DNA of 64,000 bases, taken from NCBI RefSeq assembly GCF_000377565.1, contig NZ_KB898358.1, positions 1 to 64,000 on the forward strand. The letters run 5' to 3'. Source of the DNA: Rhizobium sp. 2MFCol3.1 (GTDB lineage Bacteria > Pseudomonadota > Alphaproteobacteria > Rhizobiales > Rhizobiaceae). The notes under the pieces were generated by a model. It ran no database searches. It was not told the DNA's origin and was given only the letters and a program-made list of their open reading frames with translations. The position numbers and the translations under genes were made by a program. How positions within the stretch are numbered: position 1 is the first letter of the stretch; the number at the start of each line of letters is the position of its first letter. Below are positions 53,657-62,004 of the stretch, piece after piece.

Positions 53657-54322
53657 ATGTATCAGCCACCGCATTTCAGGGAAGACGATCTCGGTGTCCA
53701 GCACGCGCTGATCAGGGCGCATCCGCTTGGCCTTTTGATCACGACCGGCGCCTCCGGCCTGATGGCCAATTCCGTGCCCTTTCATCTTGATGCGGCGGCA
53801 TCCGAAAAGGGTACGCTTCGGCTGCACCTGGCCAAGGCCAATCCGCAGTGGCGCGATCTCCAAGATGGCGCCGAACTGCTTGCCGTCTTCCAGGGTGCCG
53901 ACAGCTATGTCACGCCCTCTTGGTACGAGACCAAGCGCGAGACCGGCAAGGTGGTGCCGACCTGGAACTACGCCGTCGTGCAGGTGCGCGGCACCGCCCG
54001 CGTCATCGACGATGCCGATTGGCTCTTGGCGCAGATCACCGCGCTGACCACACAACACGAGACGCCGCGTGAAAAGCCTTGGGCCGTTAGCGATGCGCCG
54101 GACGCTTATGTGAAGGCGCAGATGAAGGGCATCGTCGGCGTCGAGATCGAGATCACCGCCATCGAGGGCAAGTGGAAGGTCAGCCAGAACCGGCCGATCG
54201 CCGACCGCGAAGGGGTCGCGGCCGGGCTCGGCGAAACGGCGGGGCAGGGCGAGATGACGGATCTCGTACGCCGCTATGGCGGCTTGCTAGAAGCGGGCGA
54301 AGAAGCCGGCAAAGAGAATTGA
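53657..54322 (+). CDS. PaiB-type FMN-binding negative regulator
   Basis: The 221-residue protein (224 if the ATG at 53648 is used) starts MYQPPHFREDDLGVQHALIR, the PaiB family opening. It contains NSVPFHLD, VTPSWYETKRE and VPTWNYAVVQVRG, which form a split-barrel flavin-binding fold. PaiB proteins were named as regulators of sporulation and protease genes in Bacillus; in proteobacteria the role is unclear. It is 68 bases upstream of cmk on the same strand. Confidence 0.87.
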   Translation: MYQPPHFREDDLGVQHALIRAHPLGLLITTGASGLMANSVPFHLDAAASEKGTLRLHLAKANPQWRDLQDGAELLAVFQGADSYVTPSWYETKRETGKVVPTWNYAVVQVRGTARVIDDADWLLAQITALTTQHETPREKPWAVSDAPDAYVKAQMKGIVGVEIEITAIEGKWKVSQNRPIADREGVAAGLGETAGQGEMTDLVRRYGGLLEAGEEAGKEN

Positions 54323-54390
54323 GACACCGGCCGAGCAAGATCGGCCGACAGCAATGCCCTTAGAATATCGGGCGGGATAGAAAGACGAGC

Positions 54391-55041
54391 ATGCCGACCA
54401 GTTCAGACCATTTTGTCATCGCCATCGATGGACCGGCCGCGGCCGGCAAGGGCACGCTGTCGCGCCGCATCGCCGAGACCTATGGCTTCCACCATCTCGA
54501 TACCGGGCTGACCTACCGTGCCACCGCCAAGGCGCTGCTCGATGCCGGCCTGCCGCTCGATGACGAGCTTACGGCGGAAAAAATGGCCCGCGAGGTTGAA
54601 CTCGCCGGTCTCGATCGCGATATCCTGTCGAAGCACGAGATCGGCGAAGCCGCCTCGAAGATCGCGGTGATGCCGTCGGTGCGCCGCGCGTTGGTCGAGG
54701 CGCAGCGCAAGTTTTCGGAGCGCACGCCGGGCACGGTGCTTGATGGGCGCGACATCGGAACGGTGGTCTTCCCGCAGGCACCGGTGAAGCTTTATGTGAC
54801 GGCATCGGCGGAAGTGCGCGCGAGGCGCCGTTTCGACGAGATCAAGGCAAAAGGGATCTACGCCGATTTCGCGGCGATTTTCGAAGACGTCAAGCGACGC
54901 GACGAACGCGACATGGGACGGGCCGACAGCCCTTTGAAACCAGCCGACGACGCGCACTTGCTTGATACGTCGGAAATGAGTATAGAAGCCGCGTTTCAAG
55001 CCGCGAAATCGGTCATCGATGCCGCCTTGAACCGAAACTAG
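54391..55041 (+). CDS. cmk: Cytidylate kinase
   Basis: The 216-residue P-loop kinase phosphorylates CMP and dCMP. The start has [20 protein letters not shown], with the Walker A-like loop, and [12 protein letters not shown]. The CMP-binding region has [20 protein letters not shown], and the lid has [20 protein letters not shown]. It precedes rpsA, as in most proteobacteria. The usual upstream aroA of many alphaproteobacteria is not seen in its place here; paiB is. Confidence 0.96.
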   Translation: MPTSSDHFVIAIDGPAAAGKGTLSRRIAETYGFHHLDTGLTYRATAKALLDAGLPLDDELTAEKMAREVELAGLDRDILSKHEIGEAASKIAVMPSVRRALVEAQRKFSERTPGTVLDGRDIGTVVFPQAPVKLYVTASAEVRARRRFDEIKAKGIYADFAAIFEDVKRRDERDMGRADSPLKPADDAHLLDTSEMSIEAAFQAAKSVIDAALNRN

Positions 55042-55098
55042 GATTTGAGGCGTTCCGCCAGGCTTTGCCCTGACCGCCTTGAACGACAGCCTGAAATT

Positions 55099-55198
55099 CC
55101 GTCCAAGCGCCGGATTGCCTTCGATGAGAGGGCGGACGGGGATCAGGCTCATTCAACACGAACCAACCGGCGCATACGTGTCCAGAAATCCGGACACG
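55099..55198 (+). promoter_or_regulatory. Structured leader upstream of rpsA
   Basis: Two stems are visible before the rpsA ribosome binding site: CCGTCC (55099-55104) with GGACGG (55134-55139), and CGTGTCC (55177-55183) with GGACACG (55192-55198). The second ends two bases before AGGAG. S1 is known to repress translation of its own mRNA in Escherichia coli through a folded leader, and the layout suggests a similar control. Confidence 0.5.
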
Positions 55199-55209
55199 CA
55201 GGAGATTTC

Positions 55210-56910
55210 ATGTCAGTAGCTACTCCCTCTCGCGAAGATTTCGCGGCCCTTCTGGAAGAATCCTTTGCCAAGAACGATCTGGCTGAAGGCTATGTAACCA
55301 AGGGTATCGTAACGGCAATCGAGAAGGACTCCGCCGTTGTCGACGTTGGCCTCAAGGTCGAAGGTCGCATTCTGCTCAAGGAATTCGGCGCCAAGGCCAA
55401 GGACGGCACGCTCAAGGTCGGCGACGAAGTCGAAGTTTACGTTGAGCGCATCGAAAACGCTCTCGGCGAAGCTGTTCTGTCGCGCGAAAAGGCTCGCCGC
55501 GAAGAGAGCTGGGTCAAGCTCGAAGCCAAGTTCGAAGCTGGTGAGCGCGTTGAAGGCGTTATCTTCAACCAGGTCAAGGGCGGCTTCACGGTTGACCTCG
55601 ACGGTGCCATCGCCTTCCTGCCGCGTTCGCAGGTCGACATCCGTCCGATCCGCGACGTTACCCCGCTGATGCACAACCCGCAGCCCTTCGAAATCCTCAA
55701 GATGGACAAGCGTCGCGGCAACATCGTCGTATCGCGTCGTACGGTTCTGGAAGAGTCCCGTGCCGAGCAGCGTTCTGAAATCGTTCAGAACCTCGAAGAA
55801 GGCCAGGTTGTTGACGGCGTCGTCAAGAACATCACCGATTACGGTGCGTTCGTTGACCTCGGCGGCATCGACGGCCTGCTGCACGTCACCGACATGGCAT
55901 GGCGCCGTGTGAACCATCCGTCGGAAATCCTGTCCATTGGCCAGCAGGTCAAGGTTCAGATCATCCGCATCAACCAGGAAACCCACCGCATCTCGCTCGG
56001 CATGAAGCAGCTCGAGTCGGATCCGTGGGATGGCATCCAGGCCAAGTATCCGGAAGGCAAGAAGATCTCCGGTACCGTCACGAACATCACCGACTACGGT
56101 GCGTTCGTCGAGCTGGAGCCGGGCATCGAAGGCCTGATCCACATCTCGGAAATGTCCTGGACCAAGAAGAACGTACACCCCGGCAAGATCCTGTCCACGA
56201 GCCAGGAAGTCGAAGTCGTCGTTCTCGAAGTCGATCCGTCCAAGCGTCGTATTTCGCTCGGCCTCAAGCAGACCCTGGAAAATCCGTGGGCGGCATTCGC
56301 TCGCAACCATCCGGCCGGCACTGAAGTCGAAGGCGAAGTCAAGAACAAGACCGAATTCGGCCTGTTCATCGGCCTCGACGGCGATGTTGACGGCATGGTG
56401 CACCTCTCTGACCTCGACTGGAACCGTCCGGGCGAACAGGTCATCGAAGAATACAACAAGGGCGACGTCGTTAAGGCTGTCGTTCTCGATGTAGACGTCG
56501 AAAAGGAGCGCATCTCGCTCGGCATCAAGCAGCTCGGCAAGGACTCGGTCGGCGAAGCTGCCGCTTCCGGCGACCTGCGCAAGAACGCTGTTGTTTCGGC
56601 TGAAGTCATCGCCGTCAACGACGGTGGCATCGAAGTGAAGCTCGTAGACCACGAAGACATCACCTCGTTCATCCGCCGCGCTGACCTCGCTCGCGATCGC
56701 GACGACCAGCGTCCGGAGCGCTTCTCGGTTGGCCAGACGGTTGACGCTCGCGTCACCAACTTCTCGAAGAAGGACCGCAAGGTCATGCTTTCGATCAAGG
56801 CTCTGGAAATCGCTGAAGAGAAGGAAGCCGTTGCTCAGTTCGGTTCGTCCGACTCTGGCGCTTCGCTCGGCGACATCCTCGGCGCGGCTCTGAAGAACCG
56901 CGGCGAATAA
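55210..56910 (+). CDS. rpsA: 30S ribosomal protein S1
   Basis: The 566-residue protein has six S1 RNA-binding repeats. The first begins EGYVTKGIVTAIEKDSAVVD, repeats 3 and 4 are close copies (VVDGVVKNITDYGAFVDL and ISGTVTNITDYGAFVEL), and the sixth is near residues 455-530. S1 unfolds mRNA and brings it to the 30S subunit. AGGAGATTTC precedes the ATG at 55210. Codon use is strongly biased, as in pnp and infB. It follows cmk with a 168-base structured leader. Confidence 0.97.
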   Translation: MSVATPSREDFAALLEESFAKNDLAEGYVTKGIVTAIEKDSAVVDVGLKVEGRILLKEFGAKAKDGTLKVGDEVEVYVERIENALGEAVLSREKARREESWVKLEAKFEAGERVEGVIFNQVKGGFTVDLDGAIAFLPRSQVDIRPIRDVTPLMHNPQPFEILKMDKRRGNIVVSRRTVLEESRAEQRSEIVQNLEEGQVVDGVVKNITDYGAFVDLGGIDGLLHVTDMAWRRVNHPSEILSIGQQVKVQIIRINQETHRISLGMKQLESDPWDGIQAKYPEGKKISGTVTNITDYGAFVELEPGIEGLIHISEMSWTKKNVHPGKILSTSQEVEVVVLEVDPSKRRISLGLKQTLENPWAAFARNHPAGTEVEGEVKNKTEFGLFIGLDGDVDGMVHLSDLDWNRPGEQVIEEYNKGDVVKAVVLDVDVEKERISLGIKQLGKDSVGEAAASGDLRKNAVVSAEVIAVNDGGIEVKLVDHEDITSFIRRADLARDRDDQRPERFSVGQTVDARVTNFSKKDRKVMLSIKALEIAEEKEAVAQFGSSDSGASLGDILGAALKNRGE

Positions 56911-56937
56911 TCGCCAGCCGTCAGGCTTGAAGAATAA

Positions 56938-56975
56938 GAGAACCCGCCGGATCGCTCCGGCGGGTTCTTTGTTTT
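56938..56975 (+). terminator. Terminator of rpsA
   Basis: GAACCCGCCGG (56940-56950) pairs with CCGGCGGGTTC (56957-56967) around a six-base loop and is followed by TTTGTTTT. It is the strongest terminator shape in this part of the window. Confidence 0.92.
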
Positions 56976-57015
56976 GAAGGATTGGTCGTTGCGGCTCGCG
57001 CCCGTTCCGTGCCGG

Positions 57016-58647
57016 CTATTCCCAGCCGATCATCCGCCGGTAGCGCGCATAGGCCTCATCGCTTGCCGGCGCCATCGGCAGGCCGGGACCCGGCAGCATC
57101 AGGATAGGCTCGCCCGCCTCGTCGAGCACCGGGGCGGCGATCGCGGATTGCTGCGCTGCCATGAATGCGGCGTCGTCGCTGTCATCAGTAGCAAGCACCT
57201 GCCCCTCAAGCGTCTCCGCCTCGTCCGCGCCATTCTGTTCGTCGCCCTCCCGCTCGGCGTCTTCGTTCTCGTCGCCCTGGTCGATATTGCCGTTGTGGTC
57301 TTCGCGGTTCATCTCGCGCGAACCGGCATCGTCGGTCTCGTCCTTGGCGAAGTCGTAGGGCTGCGGCGCATAGGGCACGCCTTCGATGACCTTCATCAGC
57401 ACGGGCGCGTAGGTGGCGTCGATCATCTGCCGCGTTGCCGATGGCGTGTCGGTATCCGCCTGTGCCGGCTGCTGCGCAGCCGCCTGTGCCGCCACCGCCT
57501 CCAGCGGCGAGGGGGCTGCCTGCGCTGTCATCGGCTTCGCAAGCCCGTTCGCCATCAGCATCTGTTCGGCGGGGCGCTTCAGATTATCGGGTATGTCGGC
57601 GATCAGCGTGTCGTCGAGCAGGACGTCGATATCGACCGCCGGCTCGACGTCCGTCGCCTCGAGCAGCGTCTCGGTCGCCTGATCGCGGATGATGACCACG
57701 ATCATGTCGGTCTCGTCCTTCGACAGCGAAGCCGGAATGCCGACCCAGCTCTTCGGGATGATCGGATCGGCCTTGGTGTCGCGCGTGACTGCCGGCTCAG
57801 CCGCGACCTCGGTTGCTTCGGCTTCGGCCGGGAGAGCGGACGCCTCCGTTGCCACAGGCGCTTCCGCCGCTTCGTCGGTCGAAAGCGTGGCGCTTGCGGC
57901 GGTCATCGCAACCTTGGGATCCGCCCGCTCGGCGACAGGAGCCATTGGTGCCTCGTCGGTCACCGCGACCTGCGCGGTCGCTTCGCTTTCGTGGCCCGTG
58001 GTCCCAGCTGCCGCCGCCGACGTCGGCGCATTCCTGGCTCCAGCGCTCTCGGACGCCGCCGTCGTGGCGCGCGGCGCTGATGTGACCGTATCGCGATGCA
58101 GGCTGATCTCGGGCCGCTGCTCCGGGCGCGCCGGCGAACCGTCGTTCTGGCTGTAGGACTTGAGAACGGCGCGTGTCGCGAGATCGCGATCCCTCGTGCC
58201 GATGGTTTCGAGATAGGCTGCGATGCGCGTCGCGGCGGGGCCGGCCGGGTTCTGCAGCGCTTCGGCAAGCAGCCGCAGCGGGATCGCGTGGCCCTGGGCT
58301 GCCAGCTGGCGCTCGATCACTTCGATCTTGGCGGCCGGCAGTTTCTGGATCGCGTCCGCCAGCCGCGATGCGAAGACGAGGTCCGGCTCGTTATCGTCGC
58401 GCGGCTGCGAAAGCGCTTCTCCGGTGGCGGTCAGCACATTGAGCAGCGCCTCGACCATGCGGGCGCGAACGGCAAGCAGCAGGATGTTGAGCTTGGCGGT
58501 GGCGCCGGATGTCAGGTCCGGGCTCTCGACCTGGTTGACGGGCGCAACCGCGGTGACACTGCGCACGATGTCGCTGGCGCTCAGCGCCGAGGTAGAGCCC
58601 TGCGAGGGAAAGCTTGAGCTTGACGCTGCACGAACCGGAGACAACAT
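57016..58647 (-). CDS. Large acidic Ala-rich hypothetical protein
   Basis: The 543-residue protein is not recognised. Residues about 45-160 are helical and look folded (KLNILLLAVRARMVEALLNV ... RLLAEALQNPAGPAATRIAA). The middle (about 165-290) is low-complexity Ala/Glu/Thr. A second ordered stretch (about 295-400) includes VIIRDQATETLLEATDVEPA, followed by a highly acidic segment rich in Asp, Glu and Asn. It ends YARYRRMIGWE. No signal peptide or membrane helix is seen. It is monocistronic, convergent with rpsA. Base composition and codon use match the neighbours. Confidence 0.75.
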   Translation of the reverse strand: MLSPVRAASSSSFPSQGSTSALSASDIVRSVTAVAPVNQVESPDLTSGATAKLNILLLAVRARMVEALLNVLTATGEALSQPRDDNEPDLVFASRLADAIQKLPAAKIEVIERQLAAQGHAIPLRLLAEALQNPAGPAATRIAAYLETIGTRDRDLATRAVLKSYSQNDGSPARPEQRPEISLHRDTVTSAPRATTAASESAGARNAPTSAAAAGTTGHESEATAQVAVTDEAPMAPVAERADPKVAMTAASATLSTDEAAEAPVATEASALPAEAEATEVAAEPAVTRDTKADPIIPKSWVGIPASLSKDETDMIVVIIRDQATETLLEATDVEPAVDIDVLLDDTLIADIPDNLKRPAEQMLMANGLAKPMTAQAAPSPLEAVAAQAAAQQPAQADTDTPSATRQMIDATYAPVLMKVIEGVPYAPQPYDFAKDETDDAGSREMNREDHNGNIDQGDENEDAEREGDEQNGADEAETLEGQVLATDDSDDAAFMAAQQSAIAAPVLDEAGEPILMLPGPGLPMAPASDEAYARYRRMIGWE

Positions 58648-58876
58648 GGCATGCTTCCTCTTTCGTAAAATGCGCTGAAGCAGGTTACAGGAAAGCCGCG
58701 TTCATCGGGCTGTTTGCATTCTCCGGCGATGTCGCGTGCCTGGAGGACGCTGCATCGCGCCACGGAATGCTCAGAAGTTAATGAGCATCCTAGTGATTCA
58801 CCGTTAACGAAGCACTAATCATTCGGTGCGTGGCGGCACACTTGGGCTTTGCGTGGTGAGAAGCCTGCAAGCAATC

Positions 58877-59503
58877 TCAGCTGTGCGCGAAAATATCCGT
58901 CTCGTCCCAGCCGAGCAGGTCGAGCTTGGCGCGGGTGGGAAGGAAGGCGAAGCAGGCGGTCGCATGCTCGAACCGCCCGTCGCGAATGAGGCGGTGGGTG
59001 AGCTTGTCACGCAGCGCATGCAGATAGAGCACATCGGACGCCGCATATTCGAGCTGTGCCTGCGACAGCGTCTCAGCACCCCAGTCGGAGGATTGCTGGG
59101 TCTTCGAGATATCGACCTCGAGCATCTCCTTGAGATTGTCCTTCAGCCCGTGCCGGTCCGTATAGGTGCGGCAGAGGCGCGAGGCGATCTTGGTGCAGAA
59201 CACCGGCGTCGTCGTCACGCCGAAAGCATGGAAGAGCACGGCGATATCGAAGCGGCCGTAGTGGAAGATCTTCTCGTGCGTCGGATCCGAAAGAAGCGCC
59301 ACGAGGTTTGGCGCCTCCGTCTGGCCGGCTGCGATACGGATCACGTCGGCGGAACCGTCGCCCGGCGAAAGCTGGACGACGCAGAGCCGGTCGCGGCGCG
59401 GCACGAGGCCCAGCGTTTCGGTATCGATCGCGATCGCGCCGGTATAGCGAGCTGCATCGGCGGCGGAAATGTCGCCTTCGTGGTAACGGATCGTCGCGGC
59501 CAT
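58877..59503 (-). CDS. rnd: Ribonuclease D-like 3'-5' exonuclease (short form)
   Basis: The 208-residue protein is the DEDDy exonuclease domain alone, without the HRDC domains of Escherichia coli RNase D. The motifs are IAIDTETLGL (Exo I), HYGRFDIAVL (Exo II) and YAASDVLYLHAL (Exo III, with the Tyr four residues before Asp). Such short forms are common in alphaproteobacteria and act in RNA processing. The ATG at 59503 (MAATIRYHEG) starts the conserved part. Confidence 0.9.
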   Translation of the reverse strand: MAATIRYHEGDISAADAARYTGAIAIDTETLGLVPRRDRLCVVQLSPGDGSADVIRIAAGQTEAPNLVALLSDPTHEKIFHYGRFDIAVLFHAFGVTTTPVFCTKIASRLCRTYTDRHGLKDNLKEMLEVDISKTQQSSDWGAETLSQAQLEYAASDVLYLHALRDKLTHRLIRDGRFEHATACFAFLPTRAKLDLLGWDETDIFAHS

Positions 59504-59597
59504 GCTGTCGTCTTTCGCTGAATAATGATGTCCTGGCGCTATATAGACCTGAAAGCGGCGATCGCAAACCACGCCATTTGGCGCGGCGTGGTATCAA

Positions 59598-60044
59598 TCA
59601 GCCGCGCACGGCGTCGGGCGCCTTCGCCTGCCAGTCCGGCAGCGGGAAGATGCGGTCGTAAGCGAGGTTGAAGACGAAGGCGTAGACCAGATAGAAGAGC
59701 GCGAAGGACACGTCCATCAGGAACGCTTGCACCAGCGTGACGCCGAGATACCAGGCAATCAGCGGCAATAGCGCCACAAGCAGACCACCCTCGAACAGCA
59801 CGGCGTGCAGAATGCGAACGCCAAGGCTCTTCTTCGTGCCGCCCGTCAGGCGCTGCATCACATGGTCGAAGCCGAGATTGTAAAGATAGTTCCACGCCGT
59901 CGCCACCGTGGCGCTGGCAACGCCGACGACGCCGATATCGGCGATCGGCATGCCGAAGGCAAACGCGCCGAGCGGCGTGATGATGGCGAGACCAATGAGT
60001 TCAAAGCTGATGGCGTGGCGGATACGGTCGGAGACGGATCTCAT
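59598..60044 (-). CDS. PACE-family efflux protein (two BTP domains)
   Basis: The 148-residue membrane protein has four transmembrane helices in two bacterial transmembrane pair domains. The first includes ISFELIGLAIITPLGAFAFG and WNYLYNLGFD; the second has HAVLFEGGLLVALLPLIAWY and a matching FNLAYDRIFP. The paired W/F-N-x-x-Y/F segments are PACE signatures. AceI of this family exports chlorhexidine, and other substrates are likely in natural settings. It starts MRSVSDRIRHA and stands alone. Confidence 0.85.
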   Translation of the reverse strand: MRSVSDRIRHAISFELIGLAIITPLGAFAFGMPIADIGVVGVASATVATAWNYLYNLGFDHVMQRLTGGTKKSLGVRILHAVLFEGGLLVALLPLIAWYLGVTLVQAFLMDVSFALFYLVYAFVFNLAYDRIFPLPDWQAKAPDAVRG

Positions 60045-60185
60045 GAAATGCCCCTATGGGAATATGCCGGGTCGTCCCGAGTTTAAGCCCATACGGCGGA
60101 GGTCGTCCTCACAAGCGCTTATATAAGGATCAGGACATCGAAGCGCAAGACTGTGAGGAAAGACTGTGAGGAAAGGCTGTGAGGA

Positions 60186-60395
60186 TCAGTAGTGCGGCGG
60201 CCTTGTGATCGCCGGCGCTTCCAGCGCTTGTTCTTCGAGCGAAAGGAAGCGCTCGGTCAGCCGGTCCAGCTTGGCGCGCGTCTGCTCGACCACCTTCCAC
60301 TGCTCCGTCAGCTGGTCGGACAGTTCCTCGATCGTCTTTGCCTGGTGGGCGATGGTTTCCTCGAGTTGGGTGATACGATCGGTCTGATCAGACAT
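60186..60395 (-). CDS. slyX: SlyX-family protein
   Basis: The 69-residue protein is a short coiled coil: DRITQLEETIAHQAKTIEEL followed by SDQLTEQWKVVEQTRAKLDR, with a final PPHY, which is a typical SlyX ending. The function is unknown. AAGGAGAGCCCG precedes the ATG. It lies alone, divergent from uxaC with 193 bases between. Confidence 0.9.
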   Translation of the reverse strand: MSDQTDRITQLEETIAHQAKTIEELSDQLTEQWKVVEQTRAKLDRLTERFLSLEEQALEAPAITRPPHY

Positions 60396-60588
60396 CGGGC
60401 TCTCCTTGCCACGACCGGCCAGATGAACCGGTCATGTGATTGCGCTCTCCAAAGCGGAAATAGGCCGCAAGGTCAATCGTTTCGAGAGGGGCCGCCGCCG
60501 ATTCACAAAGTGAACCGTTTGGTTACTAAAAGCCCTTGCCGCATCTTTTTTTGTGCGCTAGGCCGATAGGCACCAGGGAGGAATACAG

Positions 60589-62004
60589 ATGGATATCGGC
60601 AATGGATTTCTGCATCCGGACCGGCTCTTTCCGGCCGATCCGGCAACGCGCAGCATAGCGCGCGAGCTTTACGAGAGCGTCAGCGGGCTCCCGATCGTCA
60701 GCCCGCACGGGCACACGGAACCCTCCTGGTTCGCCGAAGACAAGCCCTTCGAGGACGCCGCCTCGCTGCTCGTCATTCCCGATCACTATCTCTTCCGCAT
60801 GCTGCACAGCGTCGGCGTCAAGCTCGACGACCTCGGCGTTCCCCGCCTCGACGGCAAGCCCGTCTCGTCCGGCCGCGACATCTGGCGCACCTTTGCGGCG
60901 CACTACCATCTCTTCCGCGGCACGCCGTCGAGCCTCTGGGTTGATCACGCCATGTCGGCCGTGCTCGGCTGCGAGGAGCCGCTGACATCAGGCAATGCCG
61001 ATGCGCTCTACGATCATATCAACGCGCAGCTGGCCCTGCCGGAGTTCCGTCCCCGCGCGCTCCACAAGCGCTTCGGCATCGAAACGATCGCCACCACCGA
61101 GGGCGCGCTCGACCAGCTGCCGCATCACCAGAAGATGGCCGAGGACGGCTGGATCGGCCGTGTGCGCACCACCTATCGCCCCGATAGCGTCACCGATCCC
61201 GATGCCGTCGGTTTCCGCGAAAACCTCGTGAAGCTCGGCGAGCTCACCGGCTGCGACGTCGCGAGCTGGGATGGCCTGATCGACGCACATCGCAAGCGCC
61301 GCGCCTATTTCCGCCAGTTCGGCGCTACCGCGACGGACCACGGCGTCCCCACCGCCTTCACCGCCGATCTCCCGCATTCCGACAAGCAGCGGCTGCTCGA
61401 CCGGGCGCACAAGGGTACGCTCGAAGAAGGTGAAGCCGAGCTCTTCCGTGGCCAGATGCTGACCGAGATGGCCGGGCTTTCGGCGGAAGACGGCATGGTC
61501 ATGCAGATACACGCCGGCTCGCGCCGCAACACCGACCGCGAACTCTTCCAGACGCGCGGCCCGAACATGGGCGCCGACATCCCGACGCCCACCGATTGGG
61601 TCGGCGGGCTGTCGGCACTTCTCGCGAAATACGGCCATGCGCCGGGCCTGCGCGTCCTGCTCTTCACGCTTGACGAAACCACCTACGCCCGCGAGCTGGC
61701 GCCGATGGCCGGCCACTGGCCCTGCCTGATGATCGGCCCGCCCTGGTGGTTCCACGACAGCCCGGCCGGCATTCGCCGCTATCTCGACCAGGTGGTCGAG
61801 ACCGCAGGATTCGCCAACATGGCCGGTTTCAACGACGACACGCGCGCGCTGCTCTCCATCCCCGCCCGCCATGATGTCTGGCGCCGCGAAGTCTGCGGCT
61901 TCCTGGCGACGCTGGCCGCCGAGCACCGGATATCGCGCCAGGATGCGGCAATCGCCGCCGCCGATCTCTCCTACGGCAACGCCAAGAAGGCCTACAAGCT
62001 GTGA
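60589..62004 (+). CDS. uxaC: Glucuronate isomerase (uronate isomerase)
   Basis: The 471-residue enzyme isomerises D-glucuronate to D-fructuronate and D-galacturonate to D-tagaturonate. It has the amidohydrolase-like metal motif SPHGHTEPSWFA near residues 37-48, the conserved RNTDRELFQTRGPNMGADIP, and a late FNDDTRALLSIPARHDVWRR. It is the first step of hexuronate catabolism. GGGAGG precedes the ATG by about ten bases. Its stop overlaps the GTG of uxuB. Confidence 0.95.
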   Translation: MDIGNGFLHPDRLFPADPATRSIARELYESVSGLPIVSPHGHTEPSWFAEDKPFEDAASLLVIPDHYLFRMLHSVGVKLDDLGVPRLDGKPVSSGRDIWRTFAAHYHLFRGTPSSLWVDHAMSAVLGCEEPLTSGNADALYDHINAQLALPEFRPRALHKRFGIETIATTEGALDQLPHHQKMAEDGWIGRVRTTYRPDSVTDPDAVGFRENLVKLGELTGCDVASWDGLIDAHRKRRAYFRQFGATATDHGVPTAFTADLPHSDKQRLLDRAHKGTLEEGEAELFRGQMLTEMAGLSAEDGMVMQIHAGSRRNTDRELFQTRGPNMGADIPTPTDWVGGLSALLAKYGHAPGLRVLLFTLDETTYARELAPMAGHWPCLMIGPPWWFHDSPAGIRRYLDQVVETAGFANMAGFNDDTRALLSIPARHDVWRREVCGFLATLAAEHRISRQDAAIAAADLSYGNAKKAYKL

